Source: Bacillus renqingensis (GTDB lineage: Bacteria > Bacillota > Bacilli > Bacillales > Cytobacillaceae). Taken from it: a DNA stretch of 60,225 nucleotides. Shown piece after piece: positions 30,673-40,157 of the stretch. A program made the position numbers and the translations under genes. The first letter of the stretch is position 1, and every line of letters begins with the position of its first letter. Location: positions 1 through 60,225 of the forward strand of contig NZ_JADDIU010000026.1 of assembly GCF_016464375.1 (NCBI RefSeq). Direction: 5' to 3'. Under the pieces are notes generated by a model. The model had not been told where the DNA came from. It searched no databases and worked only from the letters and a program-made list of their open reading frames with translations.

Positions 30673-30701
30673 TGGACAAGGGGACAGGCAGCCTTGTCCC
30701 G
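30673..30701. repeat. Inverted repeat upstream of obg
   Basis: GGACAAG and CTTGTCC surround GGGACAGGCAGC. There is no T run, so it is not a convincing terminator. The same gap (30651-30812) has the 14-mer CGCTCCGCCCTTTT at 30757. Function unknown. Confidence 0.5.
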
Positions 30702-30812
30702 TTTCCAAAGGCGCTGTGCTTAAGTATAGCTTCATTGGATTGTTATCTTTTTAATCCGCTCCGCCCTTTTTCTTCTAACTGATGATTGCACCGAACCCTT
30801 ATCGTTAAAAGG

Positions 30813-31349
30813 CTAAATGGCTGGCATAAAAACCTCCAACGTGAGTTCGTTTTGTGAAAATTCCTTGATTGCTACTTTTAACAGGCTGCTTCGTTCAGCA
30901 AGGAATGTTTCAAGCAATTCTCTGTTTATTATTATCCCGCTAAAATTAAAAAAGAAACGAAGTCCATTCGAATACGGTTCAATCGTAATCAATAAATGAT
31001 TGGCTTGAAATGCCTCAACGGCGTTATGTAAGCATGAAAAAAATTGCTCTGTCCAATTTGTTAAATTTTCATCATCTATCTTTACTGCTTCCTTTTCGAT
31101 TAATACCTCATATTCAAGTTCAAACGAGGGATTCTCCCAGTTCGTTTTTAATAGCAGTGAAACAAACCCCGGCATTGGCAGATTGGAAAGTTTTGTTTCA
31201 TTTTGTGCCTCGATAATAATTTCTTCAATAACCGTTTTCACCCGGTCAATGCGGTTTAAATCAATATTTCCCTTTATCAGCTGCAGCTTATTCATCCAAT
31301 CATGGCGCGAATGCCGCAGTACCTCAATGATATCCCATTGTTTTTCCAT
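30813..31349 (-). CDS. spo0B: Sporulation initiation phosphotransferase Spo0B
   Basis: Relays phosphate from Spo0F to Spo0A in the phosphorelay. The N-terminal helical hairpin carries HSRHDWMNKLQLIKGN, which includes the phosphorylated His, and the C-terminal part resembles a degenerate histidine-kinase ATPase fold. 178 residues from the ATG at 31349, seven bases after GGGAG; the 47 codons upstream run through low-quality sequence and are left out. Sequence outside the His motif diverges, as is usual for Spo0B. Confidence 0.9.
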   Translation of the reverse strand: MEKQWDIIEVLRHSRHDWMNKLQLIKGNIDLNRIDRVKTVIEEIIIEAQNETKLSNLPMPGFVSLLLKTNWENPSFELEYEVLIEKEAVKIDDENLTNWTEQFFSCLHNAVEAFQANHLLITIEPYSNGLRFFFNFSGIIINRELLETFLAERSSLLKVAIKEFSQNELTLEVFMPAI

Positions 31350-31469
31350 ACCTTCGCTCCCAGTTTCTATGCCCGAAAAACGGTTTGCTGTTAGTATAAC
31401 AAAAAAACAACCATGCGTAAGCAATTTTCCATGGATACAGGAAAATGTATCCTCCAGCAGACTTGTTTT

Positions 31470-31500
31470 TGAAAAAAAAACCCTAACCAACAGGTTAGAG
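31470..31500 (-). terminator. Terminator of rplU-prp-rpmA
   Basis: CTAACC and GGTTAG around a four-base loop are followed on the minus strand by GGTTTTTTTTT, immediately after rpmA. Confidence 0.9.
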
Positions 31501-31514
31501 TTCTTCGATTAATA

Positions 31515-31808
<294 letters not shown>

Positions 31809-32150
31809 TTATTCCACCTCCTGTTTTTTGAAGGTTATTTTTATGTGCTTTCCGTAATCTATTTCAATCGTTCGTAAGGCAACAACCATACCTTCAAGAA
31901 GAAGCTGCACTTTCCCATTTGTTTCCTCCGGAAGATGTTCCGGAATCACACAGCGGAGCAGTCCGGACTCATGGTCAATTTCAGGAGTGACGCCTGTCAG
32001 TTCATGGACCGCATTAACGGCACCAACCGAAACGGCTGATACGCCGGCGCAGACAATATCCTTCCCGCGCCTTTCAAAAAAGGCATGTCCGCTTATTTCA
32101 AACGATTGAATGATATCGGATTTCGTACGATTAATCACAACCTGAATCAT
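31809..32150 (-). CDS. prp: Ribosomal-processing cysteine protease Prp (YsxB)
   Basis: Cleaves the N-terminal extension of bL27. 113 residues. The catalytic dyad is His22 (SGHA) and Cys34 (DIVCAGVSAVS), at the same positions as in the S. aureus enzyme. It lies between rplU and rpmA, the conserved arrangement. Confidence 0.95.
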   Translation of the reverse strand: MIQVVINRTKSDIIQSFEISGHAFFERRGKDIVCAGVSAVSVGAVNAVHELTGVTPEIDHESGLLRCVIPEHLPEETNGKVQLLLEGMVVALRTIEIDYGKHIKITFKKQEVE

Positions 32151-32164
32151 CTATATTCAACACC

Positions 32165-32473
32165 TTACGCGTTGATTTTTTCGATGACTACTTTAGTATA
32201 TGGTTGACGGTGACCTTGTTTCTTATGGTAGTTCTTCTTCGCTTTGTACTTGAAAACAATAATTTTCTTCGCACGGCCTTGCTTTTCAACTTTAGCTGTA
32301 ACGGTTGCGCCTTCAACAACAGGGCTGCCAACCTTTACATTTTCACCGCCAACGAAAAGAACCTTGTCAAAAGTAACCGTTTCGCCAGCTTCCGCATTTA
32401 GTTTCTCAATGTAGATCGCTTGGCCTTCTTCGACTTTCACTTGCTTACCGCCAGTTTCGATAATTGCGTACAT
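32165..32473 (-). CDS. rplU: Ribosomal protein bL21
   Basis: Large-subunit protein, 102 residues, with [14 protein letters not shown] at the start and the C-terminal [15 protein letters not shown] rRNA-binding motif. The GTG at 32482 overlaps the ribosome site AGGAGG; the ATG at 32473, eight bases downstream of it, is the start. First gene of rplU-prp-rpmA. Confidence 0.97.
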   Translation of the reverse strand: MYAIIETGGKQVKVEEGQAIYIEKLNAEAGETVTFDKVLFVGGENVKVGSPVVEGATVTAKVEKQGRAKKIIVFKYKAKKNYHKKQGHRQPYTKVVIEKINA

Positions 32474-32582
32474 ACACTGCACCTCCTTATAAACTCAGAC
32501 TCGCCAACTGCAGGTGTTTTGCTTTGGAAGCAAAATCTTACAACCTGTTATGAGCGGTTGTAGCACGGGTGCTACAAACAAC
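32474..32582 (-). promoter_or_regulatory. L21 leader RNA
   Basis: The 5' UTR on the minus strand has GTAGCACCCGTGCTAC (a hairpin), GTTGTAAGATTTTGCTT / AAGCAAAA and ACCTGCAGTTGGCGAG before the ribosome site. The layout and sequence are like the L21 leader found before rplU in Bacillus, where bL21 is thought to regulate its own operon. Confirmation needs a covariance search. Confidence 0.75.
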
Positions 32583-32588
32583 ATTAAA

Positions 32589-32617
32589 ATACTACCATAG
32601 CAAATCCGTTGTGTCAA
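32589..32617 (-). promoter_or_regulatory. Sigma-A promoter of rplU operon
   Basis: TTGACA (32612-32617) and TAGTAT (32589-32594) are 17 bases apart on the minus strand. The -35 overlaps the end of the RNase G gene. Confidence 0.85.
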
Positions 32618-34077
32618 TAACATACCCCGGCTTTTTCGGCGATTTCACGTTCCTCTCCGAACTGGGTCAAAATATAGTAGTGTTCCATTGATGGACGTAT
32701 CGAAAAATAAAGCTTTAAATGCAGCAATTCTTCCAATGTTTCCCGGGCATTTTGATTGGGACCTAAAAGGGCATCCCGGACCGCCTTTGTTGTTTCAACC
32801 AACACCGCTTCAAATTCTGAGTGGCGGTACTCTAACAATTCCCGTTCGAGACGGAAGGCCATCGTTTCCGCACTTAAAACCCGCCCTGTCCCATGACAAA
32901 CAGGACAAATAGCCTGCATTACCTCTGAAATCGCTGCCTTCGTACGCTTCCTTGTCAGCTGAAGGATGCCCAGTGAGGTAAAACCCATGATTTGGGTCCT
33001 TTTTTCATCCTTCGCTAGCTCCGTTTTAACTGCGGCGATAATCTCCTCTTTGTCCTGTTCACGTTTCATATCAATAAAATCAATCAATACGATGCCGCCA
33101 ATATCGCGAAGCCGCAGCTGGCGGGCAATTTCTGCTGCCGCCAATTGATTCGTCTTTAACACCGTGTCGTGGTAATCAATTTTCCCGGAAAACTTACCGG
33201 TATTCACATCAATAATCGTCAATGCTTCCGTTTCATCAAAGATCAAATAGGCACCGTTATCAAGCCAAACAATGCGTTTAAGCAACTTGTCAATCTCATG
33301 CTCTACCTTGTAGGCTGAGAAAATATTTTCTTTTCCTCTATAGTAGCTGACCCTTATTTTCATATTCTTTGCCTCAAGCTGTTGTTTCAACGCTAAATCA
33401 TCGACAATGACCTCACCCGCTGCCATCTTTGCCATTTCTTCTGCGATGATTGCACTAAAATGATCTTTTTGAAAAATCAATCCCGGCTTTTTCATTGACA
33501 CTATGTGCTGAAGCATTTCTTGGAATTGCCGTCTTAGCTGGTTAAGCTCATCAAGGATAGCAGTTTCCGTACTGTTTAAACACGAGGTTCGAAAAATAAG
33601 TCCTTCTTCTTCGGTTTTTAGGCGGCCTCCCAGCTGCTTAAGCAGTGCCTTTTGTCTTTCATCGGTAATTTTCTTCGAAACTGCCAGATAATGCCCCTTT
33701 GGCATGTAAATCAGTTGTTCCCCAGGGATTTCAATAATGCCGGTTACCTTTGGACCTTTCGTGCCTGTGGCATCCTTGTCTACTTGTACGAGTATTTTTT
33801 CACCCTGATGAACGTAAGAGGCGATATTCCGTCCCTTATCTGGTGATGCGAGAAATGATGGTAGTACGTTGCGATGCAAATAGGCATTTTTTTCTGTGCC
33901 AATGTCAATAAAAGCAGCATTCATCCCGGGCAATACCTTCGAAACGGTCCCAAAATAAATATTACCGACCAAAGAGCGGTGCTCCGGCCGGTCAAACACA
34001 ATTTTCTCCACTCGATGGTCGCTTAAGTAGGCAAATCTTTTTTCACGCGATCTATAATTAACAATTAACCTTTCCAC
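32614..34077 (-). CDS. rng: Ribonuclease E/G family protein (RNase G-like)
   Basis: An endoribonuclease for single-stranded A/U-rich RNA. 487 residues: an S1 domain (about 35-120, NIYFGTVSKVLPGMNAAFIDIG), the catalytic DNase I-like part with metal-binding Asp in TIIDVNTGKFSG and IVLIDFIDM, and the zinc-link CPVCHGTG. There is no long C-terminal scaffold, so it resembles RNase G. B. subtilis 168 lacks this family and relies on RNase Y and J, so it marks a difference. The start is GTG at 34077 after AGGA. It lies between spoIVFB and rplU. Confidence 0.93.
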   Translation of the reverse strand: MERLIVNYRSREKRFAYLSDHRVEKIVFDRPEHRSLVGNIYFGTVSKVLPGMNAAFIDIGTEKNAYLHRNVLPSFLASPDKGRNIASYVHQGEKILVQVDKDATGTKGPKVTGIIEIPGEQLIYMPKGHYLAVSKKITDERQKALLKQLGGRLKTEEEGLIFRTSCLNSTETAILDELNQLRRQFQEMLQHIVSMKKPGLIFQKDHFSAIIAEEMAKMAAGEVIVDDLALKQQLEAKNMKIRVSYYRGKENIFSAYKVEHEIDKLLKRIVWLDNGAYLIFDETEALTIIDVNTGKFSGKIDYHDTVLKTNQLAAAEIARQLRLRDIGGIVLIDFIDMKREQDKEEIIAAVKTELAKDEKRTQIMGFTSLGILQLTRKRTKAAISEVMQAICPVCHGTGRVLSAETMAFRLERELLEYRHSEFEAVLVETTKAVRDALLGPNQNARETLEELLHLKLYFSIRPSMEHYYILTQFGEEREIAEKAGVCY

Positions 34078-34122
34078 TTTAACGTCCTCGCTTTTTCTCA
34101 GGTTATGACAATTATACGTTTT

Positions 34123-34989
34123 TTAATATAAAAAGAGAAGGTCGCTAATTTTATCGGACAATCGTTTTTCGGTAAAATAGGCATGTAGCAACTCATTTTC
34201 ATCCAGGGTGCCCTTTTTCTGTCCCTCCGCTTCAACCACAATGGGATGCTTGCAGCCACGCTGGAATTTTTCTAACACATGAATCAGCAAATCCTGTTCA
34301 TTTGCTCGGATCGGTACCAATTCGTCCGGGTTTGATTTTTTTCCATAATAACGCTCTAATAAAAACCGCATAAAAATGAAGCGCCGCTGTTTCCATTCAG
34401 AATGAATAGAAAATAGCAGGTAGCCGATTACGACCCAGACATTAAGGTTTGCAGGAGCGGTAAGTACGATGATCATTGAAAAAACCGCCAAGCCCACAAG
34501 CGAAATCACAAGTGTCAACCGATGGGCATTGGCAAATGAATGATGAAATGAGAGCATTAAAAATACCAGCTTTCCGCCATCAAGCGGCCAAACCGGAAAA
34601 AGATTGAACACAAGGATCATCAAATTGTATTGTAAGAATAATTGATAATAATCTTCAGGCAGGACGTTAAACGAAAAGAGACCATATGCGGCAGCCATCA
34701 TCCAAACATGCTGCACGGGACCTGACAGCACCACGATGGCCTCTTCTTTTAACGGACGATTCCCATGCTCATCCATTTCCGCCACACCCCCAAAAGGCAG
34801 AAAGGTTATCCGCTTAATTCGCCAAGAAAAAAAAGAAGCTGCGGCTGCATGCCCCATTTCATGGATGAAAATAATTCCGATTAAGATACAAACTTCAAAG
34901 AAATGGGCCGTTGCGATGGATATAGCAATGATCAGCCATAGCAATGGGTGGATGTGTATGAGTCGAAGTAAACGGATCAGTCTATTCAA
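34123..34989 (-). CDS. spoIVFB: Intramembrane metalloprotease SpoIVFB
   Basis: Site-2-type zinc protease that processes pro-sigma-K in the mother cell. 288 residues, six or so membrane segments. His43-Glu44-His47 lie in HEMGH and Asp137 in NLFPVWPLDGG, at the positions of the B. subtilis active site; a cytosolic CBS domain follows (from about 200). The start is TTG at 34989, after AAGGTG, and overlaps the spoIVFA end by eight bases. Confidence 0.95.
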   Translation of the reverse strand: MNRLIRLLRLIHIHPLLWLIIAISIATAHFFEVCILIGIIFIHEMGHAAAASFFSWRIKRITFLPFGGVAEMDEHGNRPLKEEAIVVLSGPVQHVWMMAAAYGLFSFNVLPEDYYQLFLQYNLMILVFNLFPVWPLDGGKLVFLMLSFHHSFANAHRLTLVISLVGLAVFSMIIVLTAPANLNVWVVIGYLLFSIHSEWKQRRFIFMRFLLERYYGKKSNPDELVPIRANEQDLLIHVLEKFQRGCKHPIVVEAEGQKKGTLDENELLHAYFTEKRLSDKISDLLFLY

Positions 34990-35758
34990 AGCGAATCACC
35001 TTGATAGGGTCGATGAAATCATCACCCTTTTTAACAGCAAAATAGTATTGGCCTTTTGTCTTGTCTTCACCCGAGGATGCTGATACCGTGCCAACGACAG
35101 AGCGTTTTTCGATCGTGTCGTAGATGTTTACCTTTATGTTATCTAAATTTCCATACCACGTTTCGGTCCCATCATAATGCTCAACGATGACCGTTTTACC
35201 TAATCCTTCTTTTACGCCTGCAAAGTGAACAAATCCATCTTTGATCGTTTGAACCGGCGTGCCTTTTCCGGTCTCAATCATAATTCCTTGGCCATTTTTT
35301 TCAAAATTTTCAAGGATTCTTCCGGTAACAGGGACAGCGCCTTTTTGAGCCTCTTCTTTTTGACCATTTCCGGCCTGATCATGTTCTGAGAATGGAAGTA
35401 AGGCTAAAGGCTTACCAAACTTATCCTCATACCATTTGGAAACTACCGCAAATTTAAATTCCTTGTCCATTATCTTGACGATAAAATTTTTTGCCGGTTC
35501 CAATGCAGGTGCATGGCTGCGAAACATGATGGCTACCACTAAAAATAGAAGAATTGAAGCCAGAATTTTGAAAAAAAAGACCTCCTTTTTAAACAACGGA
35601 TGACCACCATCCTCTGAAGGAGTCGTATAGTTATAACCATAGCTTTCTTCATCACCTGGAAGTAATAATTGGTGTTCATGACTTTTCCCGGCTGTTTCTT
35701 TACCTCTCTTTCTTTTGGCAATTCGCCGCCGTATTTCATCTGCTGTAGACCGCGCCAT
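34982..35758 (-). CDS. spoIVFA: SpoIVFA, regulator of SpoIVFB
   Basis: Membrane protein that anchors and, with BofA, inhibits SpoIVFB until SpoIVB cleaves it. It has a basic N-terminus (RRRIAKRKRGKE), one membrane helix at about 83-102, and a C-terminal M23/LytM-like domain (GFVHFAGVKEGLGKTVIVEH, WYGNL) that lacks the usual zinc His/Asp set and is probably inactive. The ATG at 35758 is nine bases after AAAGGA; an ATG at 35764 is too close to it. Coupled to spoIVFB. Confidence 0.92.
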   Translation of the reverse strand: MARSTADEIRRRIAKRKRGKETAGKSHEHQLLLPGDEESYGYNYTTPSEDGGHPLFKKEVFFFKILASILLFLVVAIMFRSHAPALEPAKNFIVKIMDKEFKFAVVSKWYEDKFGKPLALLPFSEHDQAGNGQKEEAQKGAVPVTGRILENFEKNGQGIMIETGKGTPVQTIKDGFVHFAGVKEGLGKTVIVEHYDGTETWYGNLDNIKVNIYDTIEKRSVVGTVSASSGEDKTKGQYYFAVKKGDDFIDPIKVIRFE

Positions 35759-35898
35759 ACCCATCAATCCTTTACGAGCTTTTGTACAAGTCTATGTAAA
35801 GAATGAATCGAGTATGACTTGAATGATCAGCATTTTGTGATCGGGTTAGCTGGATGATGATGGTTTGCCAATTATTTAACGCTGTTACTTTATAGACC

Positions 35899-35938
35899 TA
35901 TCAAAAAACCCGCCTTCCAGTAGGAAGACAGGCAAATC
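35899..35938 (-). terminator. Terminator of minCD operon
   Basis: GCCTGTCTTCC and GGAAGGCGGGT form the stem on the minus strand, followed by TTTTTT. It comes right after minD and separates mreBCD-minCD from spoIVFA. Confidence 0.88.
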
Positions 35939-35946
35939 AGTTATAA

Positions 35947-36750
35947 TTAGCGGACACCGAAGAATTTTTTAAGCTTGCCAAATACTCCTTTGTTTACTTC
36001 TTCAAGCGGTTGAAGCGGGATCGATTCTCCGAGAATTCGTCTGGCAATGTTACGGTAGGCAATGGATGCTTTGCTGTTTGGATTTAAGGCAATCGGTTCA
36101 CCATGATTAGAGGCTCTGATGACCTCATCATCGTCGGCGACAATGCCAATTAACCCGATTGATAAATGCTCGGTTATTTCATCTAAATCGAGCATGTCTC
36201 CGGTCTTCATCATATGATTACGAATCCGGTTAACGATTAATTTCGGTGCCTCCATATGCTTTTCTTTTTCAAGCAGGCCAATAATTCTGTCGGCATCCCG
36301 AACAGCCGAAACCTCCGGAGTTGTGACAACAATAGCTTGGTTGGCTCCGGCAATCGCATTCTTATAGCCTTGCTCAATACCAGCAGGGCAGTCGATAATA
36401 ATGTAATCATAGTCCTGCTTTAATTCATCCATCAGCTTCTTCATTTGTTCCGGCTTAACAGCGGATTTGTCAACGGTTTGGGCCGCCGGCAATAAATATA
36501 ATAATCCATCAAATCGTTTATCTTTGACCAATGCTTGATGAATTTTGCATCGTCCATCGACCACATCAACAAGATCATAGATAATTCTGTTCTCAAGTCC
36601 CATTACGACATCCAAGTTTCGGAGACCGATGTCTGTATCAACCAAGCACACTTTTTTACCTTGAAGAGCAAGTGCTGTGCCAATATTAGCGCTTGTTGTC
36701 GTCTTACCAACGCCGCCCTTCCCGGATGTAATTACGATTGCTTCTCCCAC
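35947..36750 (-). CDS. minD: Septum site-determining ATPase MinD
   Basis: Membrane-associated ATPase of the division-site selection system; it recruits MinC to poles. 267 residues with the deviant Walker A GKGGVGKTT, IIDCPAGIE, and a C-terminal amphipathic helix (KGVFGKLKKFFG) that binds membrane. It follows minC by one base. Confidence 0.97.
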   Translation of the reverse strand: MGEAIVITSGKGGVGKTTTSANIGTALALQGKKVCLVDTDIGLRNLDVVMGLENRIIYDLVDVVDGRCKIHQALVKDKRFDGLLYLLPAAQTVDKSAVKPEQMKKLMDELKQDYDYIIIDCPAGIEQGYKNAIAGANQAIVVTTPEVSAVRDADRIIGLLEKEKHMEAPKLIVNRIRNHMMKTGDMLDLDEITEHLSIGLIGIVADDDEVIRASNHGEPIALNPNSKASIAYRNIARRILGESIPLQPLEEVNKGVFGKLKKFFGVR

Positions 36751-36751
36751 T

Positions 36752-37432
36752 TTAATGTCCCCCTTCTAATCTTGTTAAATTAGGTCTTAACTCAATTAAA
36801 ACTTGTAATCTATCAATTTTGATTTGACGGTCTTCATCTATGTAGGCGCATTCCATTTCTCGTTTTTCATTCTCTGGAACGATATCTGGTGCCGGGTTAA
36901 AGGTATCGCTAATCCTGACCTGTGAAGGTTTCATACTTGAAGCGACAATCACAGCTTGATCGTTCCCAAAACAGCCTGCATGGGCGACCCCTTTTAGTGT
37001 CCCCATAATAAAAATATTGCCACCCGCCATTATGGTGCCACCTGGATTAACATCACCGATTAATAATATATCACCTGAGACTTTCAGCACTTGACCAGAA
37101 CGAATAATCTTTGAAACGGTCACTACCTCATTTTCAGTCCGTAAGCGATCGGCCTCTTCCCTTGTGAGAACGTTTGATTCAATATCATCCACAACAAGAT
37201 TCTTCCTTTGGCGAATTAAAAATTTTAATTCCTCCCGCTGGTCTTCGGTTAAGTAGCGGTTGCCAACTTCCAGTTTAACAGAGATTAAGTGGCGTTCTTC
37301 CTGAGTCATGGTATTTGCTGATAGCTTTTGATCGATTTCCCGCTTTAGCTCTTCATAGGAACAACTATCATCAAGCCGCAAAACCAGACCATCCTTTGTT
37401 CCTTTTATTGTAACATTTTGCCGTTTTTTCAT
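36752..37432 (-). CDS. minC: Septum site-determining protein MinC
   Basis: Inhibitor of FtsZ ring formation at poles. 226 residues: an N-terminal FtsZ-inhibitory domain (1-100) and a C-terminal beta-helix domain (about 105-205, with GDVNPGGTIMAGGNIFIMG and GVAHAG) that dimerises and binds MinD. Cotranscribed with mreBCD upstream and minD downstream. Confidence 0.96.
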   Translation of the reverse strand: MKKRQNVTIKGTKDGLVLRLDDSCSYEELKREIDQKLSANTMTQEERHLISVKLEVGNRYLTEDQREELKFLIRQRKNLVVDDIESNVLTREEADRLRTENEVVTVSKIIRSGQVLKVSGDILLIGDVNPGGTIMAGGNIFIMGTLKGVAHAGCFGNDQAVIVASSMKPSQVRISDTFNPAPDIVPENEKREMECAYIDEDRQIKIDRLQVLIELRPNLTRLEGGH

Positions 37433-37540
37433 GGAGAAAAATTCACCTCATAATTAAGAAACCAATTTCGGAACCCTGCTCCGAAGGATATGCTTCCATA
37501 TCTTAATAAAAATTCGACACGAACTGTCCAATCTCCTTTT

Positions 37541-38059
37541 TTATTCGCCTCTTAGTGTTTCAGCAACCTTTTCAAAGTACCGTTTCAATGGATAAATAAA
37601 AATAAGCAAAAATACCGCATTGAGCAGTAAGACAGGATATAAACGCAGCTTTAAAAAGCTTACAAAATCAAGATTTGTTACATGAATTAAATAATACATT
37701 TCATACACGCCAATCTCCAGTAACGCAATCCCCAAAATCGAAACGAAGAAGGCAACGATGATGTTTGCCTGCAGAACATGCATAATCTTCGAAACAATAT
37801 AGGTGATAAATGGAAAAAGAAACAAATATATACCAATAATTTCGATATAAACAATATCAAACAGCAAGCCAAAAATAGCCGCATAGAGGATTCCTTGCTT
37901 TCTGCCAACAAAAATCGTTAATAAAAGCAGCGCCGAAAATAAAAAACGTGGTGCCAGGGTTCGGTTTTGCCCGAAAAAGTCTGCGGGTAAAAATTGGACG
38001 AAAAGACTTTCAGCAATAAAAAGCAGCAAAAATAAAAGGGGAAGAAGGAATTTCTTCAC
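37541..38059 (-). CDS. mreD: Rod shape-determining protein MreD
   Basis: Polytopic membrane protein (172 residues, about five hydrophobic segments) of the elongasome; it works with MreC to couple MreB to wall synthesis. The start is GTG at 38059, overlapping the mreC stop by four bases after AGGAGGAGG. The 108 bases after it contain no gene. Confidence 0.93.
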   Translation of the reverse strand: MKKFLLPLLFLLLFIAESLFVQFLPADFFGQNRTLAPRFLFSALLLLTIFVGRKQGILYAAIFGLLFDIVYIEIIGIYLFLFPFITYIVSKIMHVLQANIIVAFFVSILGIALLEIGVYEMYYLIHVTNLDFVSFLKLRLYPVLLLNAVFLLIFIYPLKRYFEKVAETLRGE

Positions 38060-38937
38060 AACTCCTCCTCCTTCCCATTTGACATGTCACTTTTTGCAGG
38101 CTGAGTCATGGAACGTTTAATAACAATGACATTTTGAATATCGTAAAAGTCAGCACCTGGTTTTACGAATGCCACCTGGTTCAGTCCGTATTGGTCTGTT
38201 TTGACGTCCACAACTTTACCTATCATCAAACCGCCAGGGAAAACCCCGCCCAGTCCGGAAGTTGTTACGGTTTGCCCCTTTTCCACCTTCGCACCTGAAG
38301 GAATGCTCTTGATCAACAGCAGCTTTTGTTTCGCGTCAAATCCTTGGACAAAACCATATACTTTTGACTTGCCTTGAATAAGGGCTGAAATCCGATTTTT
38401 CGGGTCCATAGCACTTAATAGCTGTACCGTTGAACTAAATTGGTTAACACTTTTCACCTTTCCAATCAGCCCATTTGCGGTAATCACAGCCATATTTTTT
38501 TCAATTCCTTTTACATTTCCTTTGTCAATAATAATCATTTCATGCCAACGATCAGGATTTCTGCCTATAACAGTAGCTGGTTGTGTTTTATAATCTCTCA
38601 GGGTCTTTTTTTCTCCAAGAACTTCACGTAATTCCTTATTGTCTTGTTTCAGCGCTTGAACCTCTGCTTCAAGGCTGGCAATTTTTTCAACTCGTGTTTT
38701 TAGTTCTCTATTCTCATCATATGTATCTTGCAAGTCCTGAAGATTTTCAAAAAAGCCCGCAATATAGTTGGCAGGCTTTGAAACCAGGGATTGAACCCAA
38801 CCGGTTGTGTCTTTGATAAATTGCTCCGGTAAGGATAGTTTACTTCTCTCCCTTAAAGAAAACCCAATCAATGCCACGAGAACAATAATGCTGACGAGCA
38901 AAATGATCAGACGTTTATTCAAAAAGAACTGTGGCAT
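38056..38937 (-). CDS. mreC: Rod shape-determining protein MreC
   Basis: Single-pass membrane protein with an extracytoplasmic domain that positions wall synthases. 293 residues: a membrane helix (about 9-27), a coiled coil (about 65-110), and the beta-barrel part with VIGRNPDRWHEMIIIDKG, NGLIGKV and TSGLGGVFPGGLMIG. ATG follows GAGGTG. Confidence 0.95.
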   Translation of the reverse strand: MPQFFLNKRLIILLVSIIVLVALIGFSLRERSKLSLPEQFIKDTTGWVQSLVSKPANYIAGFFENLQDLQDTYDENRELKTRVEKIASLEAEVQALKQDNKELREVLGEKKTLRDYKTQPATVIGRNPDRWHEMIIIDKGNVKGIEKNMAVITANGLIGKVKSVNQFSSTVQLLSAMDPKNRISALIQGKSKVYGFVQGFDAKQKLLLIKSIPSGAKVEKGQTVTTSGLGGVFPGGLMIGKVVDVKTDQYGLNQVAFVKPGADFYDIQNVIVIKRSMTQPAKSDMSNGKEEEL

Positions 38938-38975
38938 GATGATACACCTCTATTTTCTATATCGATAAGTTTCTC

Positions 38976-39998
38976 TTATCTGGATTCTTTTGCTTTATTT
39001 TTAAATAATTGAATGTTATCCAGTGCCTTGCCTGTTCCAATTGCCACACAATCGAGCGGGTTTTCGGCAATTAATACAGGCATTTGGGTTTCTTCACTGA
39101 TAACCTTGTCCAAGTTTCGCAGCAAGGCCCCGCCGCCTGTCAATACAATCCCGCGATCCATAATATCGGCCGCAAGTTCAGGCGGGGTTTGTTCCAATGT
39201 ATTCTTCACCGCCTCGACAATCGAGTAAACCGTATCATTCAAAGCAGCAGAAATTTCTTTCGGCGTAATTTCAATCGTTTTTGGCAGACCGGTTAATAGG
39301 TCGCGTCCGCGAATTTCCATATTATCGATCCCCTCAGGAACACCTGCGGACCCGATTTCCATCTTAATGGTTTCCGCCGTCCGGTCGCCAATCAATAAAT
39401 TATAATTTTTTCTTATATAAGAAATAACGGCATCGTCCATTTCGTCACCGGCTACGCGAATCGACTGGCTGGTGACGATTCCCCCCAAGGAAATAATCGC
39501 AACCTCTGTTGTTCCGCCGCCAATATCAACTACCATGCTGCCAGTAGGCTCCCAAACAGGCAGGTTAGCGCCTATCGCGGCTGCAAACGGCTCCTCGATG
39601 GTATAAGCATCCTTTGCTCCAGCTTGCCTTGTCGCATCGATGACGGCCCTTTCCTCCACTGCCGTAATTCCAGATGGAACGCAAACCATAATATAAGGCT
39701 TACCGGAAAAGGGACCTTTATTCTTTGACGCCTGCCGGATTAGATGCTTCATCATGGCCGCTGTCGTTTCGAAGTCAGCAATAACCCCGTCCTTCATCGG
39801 CCTTAATGCCACTACGTTTCCCGGTGTCCGGCCAATCATATTTTTCGCATCATTTCCGACAGCGACAATGCTTTTTGTATCTGTTTGCAACGCCACCACT
39901 GATGGCTCTCTTAACACAATTCCTTTTCCTTTTACATACACAAGGGTATTCGCTGTACCCAAGTCAATTCCAAGATCTTTTGCTCCAATTCCAAACAT
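38976..39998 (-). CDS. mreB: Rod shape-determining actin MreB
   Basis: Actin homologue that guides sidewall synthesis. 340 residues with phosphate-1 [12 protein letters not shown], phosphate-2 [15 protein letters not shown] and the adenosine motif [17 protein letters not shown] follows AAAGGGAG. First gene of mreBCD-minCD; the 159 bases before it (39999-40157) presumably hold its promoter. Confidence 0.97.
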   Translation of the reverse strand: MFGIGAKDLGIDLGTANTLVYVKGKGIVLREPSVVALQTDTKSIVAVGNDAKNMIGRTPGNVVALRPMKDGVIADFETTAAMMKHLIRQASKNKGPFSGKPYIMVCVPSGITAVEERAVIDATRQAGAKDAYTIEEPFAAAIGANLPVWEPTGSMVVDIGGGTTEVAIISLGGIVTSQSIRVAGDEMDDAVISYIRKNYNLLIGDRTAETIKMEIGSAGVPEGIDNMEIRGRDLLTGLPKTIEITPKEISAALNDTVYSIVEAVKNTLEQTPPELAADIMDRGIVLTGGGALLRNLDKVISEETQMPVLIAENPLDCVAIGTGKALDNIQLFKNKAKESR

Positions 39999-40157
39999 AG
40001 TGTTGTATCTCCCTTTCTGATACGAATTACTGTTAAATAGGCAGGTAATGACTAAATAATCAATTCTTAATTGTTACAATCGTACTAGCTATTTCAAAAA
40101 ACAGTCCTAAAAAATCATAACCAATATTATATCGTAACGTCAAATAAAAGCATAGGA

